Of a stretch of DNA of 64,000 nucleotides, positions 26,859 through 34,808 are shown piece after piece. The number at the start of each line of letters is the position of its first letter. Position 1 is the first letter of the stretch. Source of the DNA: Kangsaoukella pontilimi (GTDB taxonomy: Bacteria > Pseudomonadota > Alphaproteobacteria > Rhodobacterales > Rhodobacteraceae); assembly GCF_009830125.1 (NCBI RefSeq), contig NZ_WUPT01000001.1:1364001-1428000 (forward strand), read 5' to 3'. The position numbers were made by a program, and so were the translations under genes. The notes under the pieces were generated by a model. It was not told the origin of the DNA, made no database searches, and worked only from the letters and a program-made list of their open reading frames with translations.

Positions 26859-28178
26859 TCAGAGCTTGCCTTCGTCTTCGAAGGTCTCGGTCCAGTCTTC
26901 GATCAGGAGATCGAGCGCTTCCTTGGCCGTGCCTTGATCGGCGACGACATAGTCATGGACGCGCTTCTGCATCGCCAAGAGCAGTTCGGCATAGGCCGGC
27001 TCCTGCCAGAAGTCCTGCACATCGTTCATCGCCTCCAGGAAGTCGCCCGCGAAAGGCTGACTGTCGACGAAGCCCGGATCGTTCAGCACCGAGTTATGGG
27101 CCGAGTAGCCGCCAAGCTCCCACCATTTCGCCTGCACCGACGGCTGGGCGAACCACTTGATGTATTCAAGCGCCGCGTCCTGCTTGTCGGAATAGGACAC
27201 CACCGAAATGCCTTGCCCGCCTAGGGTCGAGCCAGCCTGGTTCTGCGGCGGGTTCACGAAGAAGTCGATCTTCTCGCCACCGATATCGGGGTCCGCATAA
27301 AGGCCCGGGAAGAAGGCGAACCAGTTCATGGCCATCGCCACCTGACCCGATTTGAACGCGTCCAGACTTTCGCCCATATACGAGTTCGTATAGCCCGGCG
27401 GCGTCGCGGTCTCGTAGAATTCCTTATAGAATTCAAGCGCTTCAACCGCTTCAGGCGAGTTTACGGCACCTTCCATGTCGTAGGAACCCGGCGTGTTCTC
27501 GTACTTGAAGCCCCACGGATAGAGCGCGCCGGTGACGCCCATGGTGATCCCTTCCGAGCCGCGCTCGGTAAAGATCGCGGCGCCGTAGACGGTCTTGCCG
27601 TCGATTTCGCGGCCCTGGAAGAACTGGGCGATCTGCAAGAGCTCCTTTTGGCTCTGCGGCTCACGCAGGTCCTGGCCCGTGGCGTCCTTGTAGGCGGCCT
27701 GAATTTCCGGATCGGCGAACCAGTCGGCGCGATAGAACCAGCCGTTCGCGTCGCCCATCGCAGGCAGCGCATAGTAGTTGGGCGTGCCCTTCGGCCAGGT
27801 CGAATAGGCATAGACGGTCGCGGGTGCGAAATCGTCCATGCTGATCCCTTCGGCGTCGAAGAAGTCGTTCAGCTTGACGTAATGGCCGTTCTCGGCACCG
27901 CCGCCAATCCACTGGCTGTCCCCGATCAGCAGGTCGCAGAGCTTCCCGCCCGAGTTCAGTTCATTCAGCATCCGGTCGGCAAAGTTGGGCCATGGCACGA
28001 ATTCGAAATTCATCGTGTGGCCGGATTCGGCTTCAAATTCCTTGGACAGTTCAACCAATGCGTTCGCGGGATCCCAGGCGGCCCAGCAGAGCGTCAGCTC
28101 TTCCGCAGCGGCAGGCGTTGCGAGCGCGGTTGTGCAGCCCAAAACAGCGCCAAGGGTGGCGAGTCTACGAGTTTTCAT
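26859..28178 (-). CDS. Carbohydrate ABC transporter substrate-binding protein
   Basis: A 439-residue periplasmic binding protein of the MalE-like family and first gene of the operon. Signal peptide TLGAVLGCTTALATPAAA (residues 6-23, cleavage before EELTLCWAAWDP), then typical segments FEFVPWPNFADRMLNEL, GDANGWFYRADWF and AMAMNWFAFFPGL. Aromatic residues are abundant, as usual for sugar stacking. GGGAGGAC stands before the ATG at 28178; two upstream in-frame ATGs (28274, 28241) lie in the operator region. Confidence 0.92.
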   Translation of the reverse strand: MKTRRLATLGAVLGCTTALATPAAAEELTLCWAAWDPANALVELSKEFEAESGHTMNFEFVPWPNFADRMLNELNSGGKLCDLLIGDSQWIGGGAENGHYVKLNDFFDAEGISMDDFAPATVYAYSTWPKGTPNYYALPAMGDANGWFYRADWFADPEIQAAYKDATGQDLREPQSQKELLQIAQFFQGREIDGKTVYGAAIFTERGSEGITMGVTGALYPWGFKYENTPGSYDMEGAVNSPEAVEALEFYKEFYETATPPGYTNSYMGESLDAFKSGQVAMAMNWFAFFPGLYADPDIGGEKIDFFVNPPQNQAGSTLGGQGISVVSYSDKQDAALEYIKWFAQPSVQAKWWELGGYSAHNSVLNDPGFVDSQPFAGDFLEAMNDVQDFWQEPAYAELLLAMQKRVHDYVVADQGTAKEALDLLIEDWTETFEDEGKL

Positions 28179-28220
28179 GAAGTCCTCCCAATCAGGTGCG
28201 CTCATTGGCGCTGAAACAAA

Positions 28221-28249
28221 CGCTAAATGAGGTGCGTACATCACGTCAA
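28221..28249 (-). promoter_or_regulatory. Candidate promoter of the sugar/polyol operon, overlapping operator 1
   Basis: On the minus strand TTGACG (plus 28244-28249) forms a -35 and TTTAGC or TTAGCG (plus 28221-28227) a weak -10, with a 16- or 17-bp spacer that is filled by operator copy 1. Binding there would block RNA polymerase. The -10 is poor, so activation by a further factor is possible. Confidence 0.45.
28228..28243. promoter_or_regulatory. Operator-like palindrome 1 (probable LacI-family site)
   Basis: TGAGGTGCGTACATCA matches its reverse complement at 12 of 16 positions and has a central CG, the layout of LacI-family operators. A second copy (28258-28273) starts exactly 30 bp away, about three helical turns. 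The LacI gene of the same operon is the obvious candidate to bind. Confidence 0.6.
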
Positions 28250-28257
28250 TAAATTTC

Positions 28258-28273
28258 TGAGGGGCGTACATCA
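28258..28273. promoter_or_regulatory. Operator-like palindrome 2 (probable LacI-family site)
   Basis: TGAGGGGCGTACATCA differs from copy 1 at one base (15 of 16 identical) and lies 30 bp upstream of it with respect to the operon, on the same face of the helix. This spacing suits cooperative binding or a short repression loop. Confidence 0.6.
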
Positions 28274-28498
28274 AAACGGACTCATATACAGCTTGAAAGC
28301 AGGCTTTTTCACTTTATTTCAATTATCTGTGGAAACGACCTAAAGTCGGCCACCGCACCATACACGGCTGGACCTGAAGGGGTTGGAAACAGGCGCTCAC
28401 GGGCAACTTCGCCTTTCCGGCCGCCACCTTCGCGCGCGCAAGAAGCGGCCAAAGATGCGCGGCGATTCTATCCGCAAAAGGCGGAAACAACGATTGGT

Positions 28499-29530
28499 TC
28501 AGTACGAAATGGCGTCCGCGTCATGGGCGTTCACCACGCCCCCCACAAGACCGTAGGACAGGAGATCGCGCATCTTCCACGGGTCACGGACAAGAGGCAC
28601 CAACGACTGTCTCAGCCCTGCCCTCCGTGCGGTCTCGTTCCGCTCGATCTCGGTCGCCTCTTCAGGCGTCACGAAGACGAAATGCAAATCCGTCTCGGGC
28701 CGGGCCTGCACGACGCGCGGCAGATCAGAAGGCAGAACCGCCCCGATCCTCGGATAACCGCCGGTCGTCTGACACTCGGAAGACAGGATGAATGGCGTGC
28801 CGTCCCCGGTGATCTGGATGTCGCCCGGCACCACGACCTCGGACAGGATGGTCAGCCCGGCTTCGGCAGCGAAACCCTCGCCCTCCGACAAAAGCCGCCC
28901 GCCCATGCGGTTCGCACGCGCGTCGCGGTGAAATACCGTCGCCTCGAAGCGGGCGCGCTCGGCCTCGGGGAAAAGCGCGGTCTGAAGGCTGGACACGATG
29001 CGGATCGGCCCCGTCACACGACGCGCGGCCCCGCCATCGGACAAGGCCATATTGACCGTCGTGCCGCCATCAGGCCCGACAGGAAGCTCCGCGCCACTTT
29101 CGATGGCGCCACCGATCCCGGCTGTCAGATGCGCGCTCCGCGACCCGAGGATCTCGGGCGTGGACAGGCCGCCACCCACGGAGAGATACCCATACGTTCC
29201 CTCTTCGGCTGGCCCGATGACCAGCGGGACACCGGCAGGCAACAGGTGGCTGGCGTTCCAGGCCAGCCGCGCCCCGTCCAGCGTGGCCCGCATCGGCGCG
29301 CCGGTCAGCGCGATGCGCACGTCCTCCGTCGCCTCGAAAGTCCCGCCCACGGATGTCATCTCGATCGCGGCCAGCCCCTGGTCCTGCCCAAGAAGCGCGC
29401 CAGCCTCGACCAGAGCGCTCCGGTCAGCCGCGCCGCCCCGGCTGAGACCGAAGCGCAGATAGCCCGGCCGCCCGAGGTCCTGCACCGTCATGCCCGGCGC
29501 AGCGCGCGAAACGATCAGCGCCCGGCTCAT
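28499..29530 (-). CDS. pxpC: 5-oxoprolinase subunit C family protein (biotin-dependent carboxyltransferase-like)
   Basis: A 343-residue KipA/PxpC-family protein. Characteristic segments are the N-terminal APGMTVQDLGRPGYLRFGLSRGG, the middle GTYGYLSVGGG and LGSRSAHLTAGIGG, and the C-terminal TGGYPRIGAVLPSDLPRV. In E. coli PxpABC cleaves 5-oxoproline with ATP. It overlaps pxpB by ATGA. No pxpA (LamB/YcsF) gene is in the window, so either it is elsewhere or the pair acts on another lactam or amide. Last gene of the TRAP operon. Confidence 0.88.
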   Translation of the reverse strand: MSRALIVSRAAPGMTVQDLGRPGYLRFGLSRGGAADRSALVEAGALLGQDQGLAAIEMTSVGGTFEATEDVRIALTGAPMRATLDGARLAWNASHLLPAGVPLVIGPAEEGTYGYLSVGGGLSTPEILGSRSAHLTAGIGGAIESGAELPVGPDGGTTVNMALSDGGAARRVTGPIRIVSSLQTALFPEAERARFEATVFHRDARANRMGGRLLSEGEGFAAEAGLTILSEVVVPGDIQITGDGTPFILSSECQTTGGYPRIGAVLPSDLPRVVQARPETDLHFVFVTPEEATEIERNETARRAGLRQSLVPLVRDPWKMRDLLSYGLVGGVVNAHDADAISY

Positions 29531-30255
29531 TCCAGCGCCTCCGCCACCGCACCGCCATCGGGGTCGTCCTTGTAGCCGTCCAGTTCGGACAGGCTGACGG
29601 GCACGAACAGGATCTCGTCGCCCGGTCTGAGGATGAAGGGCTCTTCAGCCTGCGGGCGGAACAGCTTCAGCCGCGTCTGGCCGATATGCCGCCAGCCCGT
29701 GGGCGTCATATTCGGAAACAGCACAAGCTGCCGGATCGCCACGCAGATCGCCGCCGCGGGGACGTTGTCGGTCAACGTCGTCCGGCGGGGAATGTCCCAG
29801 CACTCGGGCAGTTGGCCGAGATAGGGCATGCCCGGCGCAAAGCCGATGGTCTGAACCCTGACCGGCTGCCCGCAGATCGAGCGAACGGCCTCGTCCCGGC
29901 TGTCGAAGCCGGCAAGCTCAGCGGCGTCGTCGAGGTGCGGAGCAACCTCAGGATCGAACGCTGCAGGCACTCGCCAGAGCCTCCGGCCGTGGGGCAACGC
30001 CACCCCTTCCCAGTCCCGGCTTTTCAGAAGCGCTTCAAGCCGTGCGCGCATGTCGTCATGGTCGATGGTCAGCGGGTCGAAGCGCAGATAGGCTGAGACG
30101 AGCGAGGTCGAGGTCTCTTCCAGCCCGTCCAGCCCAGCCTGCTCCAGCGCATCCCTGAATGCCAGCGCCGCGCGGTTCGCGCCCTCGCCCAGACGGTCAC
30201 CGAAGGTGACGATGAACCCGTCATAGCCTGCGTTTCTGATGATCGGTGACTGCAT
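29527..30255 (-). CDS. pxpB: 5-oxoprolinase subunit B family protein (KipI-like)
   Basis: A 242-residue cyclophilin-like KipI/PxpB protein. The family blocks TIGFAPGMPYLGQLPECWDIPRR (split in the middle by QL) and a GWRHIGQTRLKLF segment are present, followed by PGDEILFVPVS. It is coupled to pxpC by a 4-bp overlap and follows the DUF2848 gene by 14 bp. Joint function with PxpC is supported by the fused form of these domains in other organisms. Confidence 0.88.
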   Translation of the reverse strand: MQSPIIRNAGYDGFIVTFGDRLGEGANRAALAFRDALEQAGLDGLEETSTSLVSAYLRFDPLTIDHDDMRARLEALLKSRDWEGVALPHGRRLWRVPAAFDPEVAPHLDDAAELAGFDSRDEAVRSICGQPVRVQTIGFAPGMPYLGQLPECWDIPRRTTLTDNVPAAAICVAIRQLVLFPNMTPTGWRHIGQTRLKLFRPQAEEPFILRPGDEILFVPVSLSELDGYKDDPDGGAVAEALE

Positions 30256-30269
30256 ATCAAAGTCCGTCG

Positions 30270-30923
30270 TCAGGCGACGACCGGCAAGAGGTCGACCTTG
30301 TACCGCAACTCGATACGCTGCCCGCGCTCGGGATCTTCCAGCGCCATGCGGTACGCGGCGGCGGGGCGGACCCCGCCAATCGCGGTGAGTGTGCCGCAGA
30401 GCATCGCGTCACCGTCCACCATTCCAGCACCCTCGATCAGGTCGGCCAGAGGCCGGATCGCCGCAAGCGTTCCCTTCTGGTAAAGCGTGCTGCTGCCCTT
30501 CTCGTCTATCTCACAGGTCAGCCGAAGCTCATCGGCCCGGTCGGCAACCTCGTCCCACGCCCAGAGCGTATCCGCCACCGGCTTCGCGCAAGCCTGTTTC
30601 GACGCCGCGACAGAGACCGCCTCAAGCTCGCGGTCGGTGTGGTCCGATGCCAGCCCCAGCCAGAGCCGACCGGACTGCTTGATCAGGAACGGCTCGACCT
30701 CGCCGGACGTCGCCCCTCCCAGAACCTGAACCCGCCTGTCCCGTGTCAGAAGCCCCGTGGACACACGGTAGAAGAGCGGCACGGTCGAAGGCGGCGCGAC
30801 GCCGATCTCGGCCAGTTCCTCGATATGGTGACGGACGGCGGCCTCGTCCCGCCCGGTCCAGCCGGCGACAATCAGGCGGTTGATCGCGAATTCCCGCGAT
30901 CCTTCTGGGGTCTCGAAACGCAT
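30270..30923 (-). CDS. DUF2848 family protein
   Basis: A 217-residue protein I recognise as DUF2848. Conserved-looking parts are NRLIVAGWTGRDEAAVRHHIEEL, PSTVPLFYRVS, GLASDHTDRELE and KQACAKPVA. It resembles fumarylacetoacetase-like lyase or hydratase folds in its charged DHTDRE patch, but that is only impression. It sits 3 bp after the TRAP large permease and 14 bp before pxpB, so it probably acts in the same catabolic route. Enzymatic function unknown. Confidence 0.75.
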   Translation of the reverse strand: MRFETPEGSREFAINRLIVAGWTGRDEAAVRHHIEELAEIGVAPPSTVPLFYRVSTGLLTRDRRVQVLGGATSGEVEPFLIKQSGRLWLGLASDHTDRELEAVSVAASKQACAKPVADTLWAWDEVADRADELRLTCEIDEKGSSTLYQKGTLAAIRPLADLIEGAGMVDGDAMLCGTLTAIGGVRPAAAYRMALEDPERGQRIELRYKVDLLPVVA

Positions 30924-30926
30924 CCC

Positions 30927-32216
30927 CTAGCCTTCGCTCAGGACGGAGGGGAGGTAAAGCGCAATGGACGGGAAGGCGATCAGAAGTCCGACCATGATCA
31001 GCATGGCGACGACGTAGGGAATCGCGCCCACCATGACCTCGCTCATACGCCCGCCCTTTCGCGCGCCCTGCACCACGTAAAGGTTCAGACCCACGGGGGG
31101 CGTGATCAGCGCCATTTCGATGAGCACGATCATCAGGATACCGAACCAGATCGGGTCGAAGCCCTGCGCCACAACAAGCGGCACGATGATCGGGATGGTG
31201 ACGACCATCAGCGACAGTGTCTCGATGAAGAAGCCCAGCACGATATAGATCAGCACCACCACGAAGATCAGCCCCATGGGCGACAGGCCGAGCCCGTCCA
31301 GCAGCGCCTGCAACTCGCGCCCCATACCCGCCGAGGCCAGCGTGAAGTTCAGAAAGGACGCGCCGATCACAACCAGCATGATCATCGAGGTGATCTTGAC
31401 CGTGCCGAGGATGCTTTCGGCGAACATCCTGATGCTGACGCCGCCGAACATCGCTGCAATCACGACAGCGCCGGCAACGCCCACGGCGGCGGCCTCGGTC
31501 GGCGTGGCCCAACCCTTGTAGATCGTCCCGATGATGATCGTGAACAAGAGCACGATCGGGATCAGCTGGACCAGCGCGCGCAGCATCTCGGAGAACGGGA
31601 ACGTGCGCCGCGTCCCGCCCAGGTTCGGGCGGATCATGCAGATGACGACCGTGATCGCCATGAAGCCGAGCGCCAGCGCGATGCCGGGGACAAGCCCGGC
31701 AAGGAAAAGCTGCGGGATCGAGGTCTGGGTGAGAAAGCCGTAGACAATCAGGTTGATCGACGGCGGGATCATGATGCCGAGCGTTCCCCCTGCTGCGATG
31801 GCGCCGGAGAAGAGGCGCGGATCATAGCCCAGCTTCTCGGCCTGCGGCATGGCCACGGTCGCCACGGTGGCGGCGGTGGCGACCGACGACCCCGAGGTGG
31901 CCGAGAACATCGTCGCCGTCGCGACGTTTGCGTGGACCAGCCCGCCGGGCATCCAGCTCACCCACCGGTCGAGCGCGGCATAGGTCCGCGTGGCGATGCC
32001 TGAGCGGACGAGAATCTCGCCCAAGAGGACAAAGAACGGAATGGCGATCAGCGTGGCATTGTTCGAGGTCGACCAGACAAGGTTGCCCAGCCCCCGGATC
32101 AGGGGGAACGGGCTGAAGAACGTGTCGACGCCGAAGCCCAGAAGGAACAGAACGATGCCCACGGGGATCGACAGCGCAAGAAGGCCCAAAAGCCCGACTG
32201 CGATGGCCCAGATCAT
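30927..32216 (-). CDS. TRAP transporter large permease (DctM type)
   Basis: A 429-residue membrane protein with about twelve hydrophobic segments; family landmarks are SATSGSSVATAATVATVAMP, GTLGIMIPPSINLIVYGF and ITPPVGLNLYVVQGA. The ATG at 32216 overlaps the small permease stop (ATGA), which fixes the start against a longer frame from 32351. It uses the sodium or proton gradient to import the ligand captured by the DctP protein. Confidence 0.93.
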   Translation of the reverse strand: MIWAIAVGLLGLLALSIPVGIVLFLLGFGVDTFFSPFPLIRGLGNLVWSTSNNATLIAIPFFVLLGEILVRSGIATRTYAALDRWVSWMPGGLVHANVATATMFSATSGSSVATAATVATVAMPQAEKLGYDPRLFSGAIAAGGTLGIMIPPSINLIVYGFLTQTSIPQLFLAGLVPGIALALGFMAITVVICMIRPNLGGTRRTFPFSEMLRALVQLIPIVLLFTIIIGTIYKGWATPTEAAAVGVAGAVVIAAMFGGVSIRMFAESILGTVKITSMIMLVVIGASFLNFTLASAGMGRELQALLDGLGLSPMGLIFVVVLIYIVLGFFIETLSLMVVTIPIIVPLVVAQGFDPIWFGILMIVLIEMALITPPVGLNLYVVQGARKGGRMSEVMVGAIPYVVAMLIMVGLLIAFPSIALYLPSVLSEG

Positions 32217-32761
32217 TTGACCATCTCCTCTTCGCCAAAGCAGCCGATGGCGTCCTCGGCGGCCTGAAAGCGGCCTCTCACGATCATCAGCGTGGCGGCG
32301 ATCAGCGTCAGCCACGCCATGACGGCGAACCAGACCCAACCCGCGAACCACGGCACCTGAACAAGAGCCAGAGGCGTCTCGAGCGGGGTATTTGCCTTCG
32401 AGTCATTGGCAAGAGACCGCGCCACCACCGGCCAGCATTTCCACGCGATCAGCGTCACCGTGACGGTCAGCGCGGCCATGGCGAACAGGTCGAACAGCGC
32501 GCGGCCGAGCGCATTCACCCGCCCACGCAGAATGTCGATGCGCACATGCCCGAGCTCCAGAAGCGTGAAGGCCATGCCCCATGAGGTGGCGATCGCCATC
32601 ACGTATCCGGAAATCTCGTCGGTGCCACCGAACGAGGACCCCAACTGCCTGAGTACGATATCGGCCAGGACGAATGCCGCGCAGCCCATCAGCAATACGC
32701 CCGTCAAAAGCGCGATGCCGTGGTTCAGCCGGCGAAGTGTCCGAAGCAGTCCGTCTTCCAT
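32213..32761 (-). CDS. TRAP transporter small permease (DctQ type)
   Basis: A 182-residue protein with four transmembrane helices and the DctQ pattern DEISGYVMAIATSWGMAFTL and GHVRIDILRGR. Overlaps the large permease gene by 4 bp and follows the binding protein gene by 23 bp. Obligate partner of the large subunit. Confidence 0.92.
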   Translation of the reverse strand: MEDGLLRTLRRLNHGIALLTGVLLMGCAAFVLADIVLRQLGSSFGGTDEISGYVMAIATSWGMAFTLLELGHVRIDILRGRVNALGRALFDLFAMAALTVTVTLIAWKCWPVVARSLANDSKANTPLETPLALVQVPWFAGWVWFAVMAWLTLIAATLMIVRGRFQAAEDAIGCFGEEEMVK

Positions 32762-32784
32762 CGGGGTCCCCTTCCGGTTCAGCC

Positions 32785-33819
32785 TTAGCCGCCGATCTTC
32801 ACGCCGACGACCTCGCCCACGCTGGCATTCCAGCGCTCGGCCCAGTCACCGCCCGCGCGCTCGGCCCATTCGGGCAGAACTTCGCTGACGAGCACGTCAC
32901 GCGCCTTGGCGAAATCGGCATCCGACACCTCGACCAGCGTCATGTTACGCGCCTCGCCTGCGGGGCAGTCGCCATTGCCGGTCAGACAGGCGATGTCGTT
33001 GACCAGCGCGTCCTGCGCGCTGTCCCAGGCAGGATCTTCGAACTCGGCCGTCACCTGCTCCTGGATCAGCGCCTGCGTGTCGGCGTCGAGGCTGTTCCAT
33101 TTGTCGAGGTTCATGGCGGTCACGACGCTGTCCCAGCCGCCGAGCGGGATCGGCATCAGATGGGTGGAGACTTCCCACCAACCGGCCGAGTAGCCCGAAC
33201 CGGCACCCGTCACGGCGCAGTCCACGACGCCCTTCTGCAGCGCGCCCGGCACTTCCGAGAAGGCCACGTTGACGCCTTCCGCACCCAGAGCTTCGAGGAA
33301 TTTCGCGGTCATACGGCCCGAGGCGCGTACCTTCAGCCCTTCGAGATCGGCCAGTTCGTTGACCTCAGCATTGCAGAAGACGACCTGCGGCGGATAGGGC
33401 GCGATGGCCAGTACGTGGCTGTTGAACCGGTCATGATAGATCTCGGTGACCATCGGGCGGGCGGCATCGACCATGGCGCGCGCCTCGTCGGCGGTCACGG
33501 CCACGAGCGGCACGTCGAGACCTTCCAGCTCGGGCGCATCCGCCACGGCATAGTCCGCCACCGTCATGGCCACGTCATAGACGCCGTCGCCCAGCAGGCG
33601 GAACACGTCGCCCACGCCAAGGTTCATCTGGTTGTGGGTGGTCAGCGCGACCGTGATATCGCCGCCCGACGCGGCAGGCAGCTTCTCGCCCCAGAACGGC
33701 GCTTCGTACTGGATGTGCAGCGGCAGGCCGGACCAGCTTCCGACAACGGACAGTTCTTCGGCCACGGCAGGTGTAGCCAGCGCGGTCGTGGCGATCAGGA
33801 TGGAAAGTGAGCGTTTCAT
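32785..33819 (-). CDS. TRAP transporter substrate-binding protein (DctP type)
   Basis: A 344-residue periplasmic protein. Signal peptide MKRSLSILIATTALATPAVA, cleavage before EELSVVG. The family arginine that binds the ligand carboxylate is probably in GLKVRASGRMT, with PGALQKGVVDCAVTGAGSGYSAGWWEV downstream (two stretches around a Gly). AGGAGACC stands before ATG 33819. TRAP receptors for pyroglutamate are known in Bordetella; the downstream pxpBC genes make a similar ligand plausible here. Confidence 0.92.
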   Translation of the reverse strand: MKRSLSILIATTALATPAVAEELSVVGSWSGLPLHIQYEAPFWGEKLPAASGGDITVALTTHNQMNLGVGDVFRLLGDGVYDVAMTVADYAVADAPELEGLDVPLVAVTADEARAMVDAARPMVTEIYHDRFNSHVLAIAPYPPQVVFCNAEVNELADLEGLKVRASGRMTAKFLEALGAEGVNVAFSEVPGALQKGVVDCAVTGAGSGYSAGWWEVSTHLMPIPLGGWDSVVTAMNLDKWNSLDADTQALIQEQVTAEFEDPAWDSAQDALVNDIACLTGNGDCPAGEARNMTLVEVSDADFAKARDVLVSEVLPEWAERAGGDWAERWNASVGEVVGVKIGG

Positions 33820-33889
33820 GTTGGTCTCCTTGTTGGATTCAGATTTGTTTCGTGTTGTCAGCGTGTTGCTTGTCATTCCCGAAGCGGCT

Positions 33890-34711
33890 TCAGAACGCCG
33901 CCTCCGGTTCGGGGGCAAGGACGGGAACCTCGGCATCCTCGGCGATATCGGTGATCAGCATATGCCCCGGCTTGTGCGTGATGCAGATGGGCAGGCGCGC
34001 GGCTTCGATCGCCACCTGAGGCGTCACTCCGCATGCCCAGAACATCGGGACATGGCCCTCCGGCACCGGGGCCGCATCGCCCCAGTCGGGCTTCGAGACA
34101 TCCGCGATACCGATCCCGGCCGGGTCACCCCAATGAACCGGCGCGCCATGGGCCAGAGGATAGGCCCGCGAGATTGCGGCTGCCTCGGCCACGCGCCCCT
34201 CGGGAATGGCCCTCATGCTGACGACCATCTTGCCCCGGAACGGACCCGCCGGCACCGTTTCAATATTCGAGCGGAACATCGGCACGGTGGTGTTGTTCTG
34301 GATGTGCCAGAGCGGCAGCCCCGCCTGCTCCAGCGCCCGCTCGAAGGTGAACGAACAGCCAAGGGCGAAGACGACGAAGTCGTCTTGCCAGATATCCCCG
34401 ATATCTGTGACCGACCCGGCGAGCCGCCCGTCGCGGTAGATGTTGTAGGCGGGCACATCCGACCGGATGTCGATGTCCCGCCCCATGGTGAAAAGCTTGG
34501 GGTTGCCGGTGTCCGACACGCCCGTCAGCGGACAGGGCTTCGGGTTCCGCTGGCAGTAGCGCATGAAGTCCAGCGCATGAGCCTCGGGCATGATCGCAAG
34601 GTTCGCCTGAAGGTATCCCTGCCCCAGCCCGGCGGTATGCGAGCGGTAGCTGCCCTGCCGGATGGCCTGACGCACATCGGTAAGCGAACTCTGACGAAGC
34701 GTTTCGTACAA
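33890..34711 (-). CDS. DUF1445 family putative hydro-lyase (D-glutamate cyclase-like)
   Basis: A protein of the family that includes mitochondrial D-glutamate cyclase, which forms 5-oxo-D-proline. Features: DVRQAIRQGSYRSHTAGLG, QGYLQANLAIMPEAHALDF, FALGCSFTFERAL, NNTTVPMFRSNI and CITHKPGHMLITDIAED. I prefer a TTG start at 34711 (273 residues) because GGGGGATACCG directly precedes it and family members begin near this point; an ATG at 34765 adds 18 residues that do not look conserved. It heads the TRAP/pxp operon, which suits a cyclase making 5-oxoproline. Confidence 0.8.
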   Translation of the reverse strand: MYETLRQSSLTDVRQAIRQGSYRSHTAGLGQGYLQANLAIMPEAHALDFMRYCQRNPKPCPLTGVSDTGNPKLFTMGRDIDIRSDVPAYNIYRDGRLAGSVTDIGDIWQDDFVVFALGCSFTFERALEQAGLPLWHIQNNTTVPMFRSNIETVPAGPFRGKMVVSMRAIPEGRVAEAAAISRAYPLAHGAPVHWGDPAGIGIADVSKPDWGDAAPVPEGHVPMFWACGVTPQVAIEAARLPICITHKPGHMLITDIAEDAEVPVLAPEPEAAF

Positions 34712-34786
34712 ACGGTATCCCCCTTGACCCCTCACCACGGTGCAGGGAACGGGGAATAAATGCAAATCGAATGATTTTACCGATAA

Positions 34787-34805
34787 TGATAATATTAATT
34801 TATCA
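34787..34805. promoter_or_regulatory. AT-rich inverted repeat upstream of the DUF1445/TRAP operon
   Basis: TGATAATATTAATTTATCA has six-base arms TGATAA / TTATCA around seven bases, in an otherwise GC-rich genome. It lies 75 bp upstream of the TTG start and just after the stop of the LysR gene, so it is a good candidate operator for that regulator. Confidence 0.5.
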
Positions 34806-34808
34806 TAT

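Larger units (their letters stand above)
28179..28498. other. Regulatory intergenic region between pxpC and the sugar/polyol operon
   Basis: 320 bp without a gene. It holds the two palindromes and the candidate promoter above, an AT-rich stretch at 28290-28335, and near pxpC a small hairpin TCCGC-AAAAG-GCGGA (28471-28485) that may end the pxp transcript. Nothing else recognisable is seen. Confidence 0.6.
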
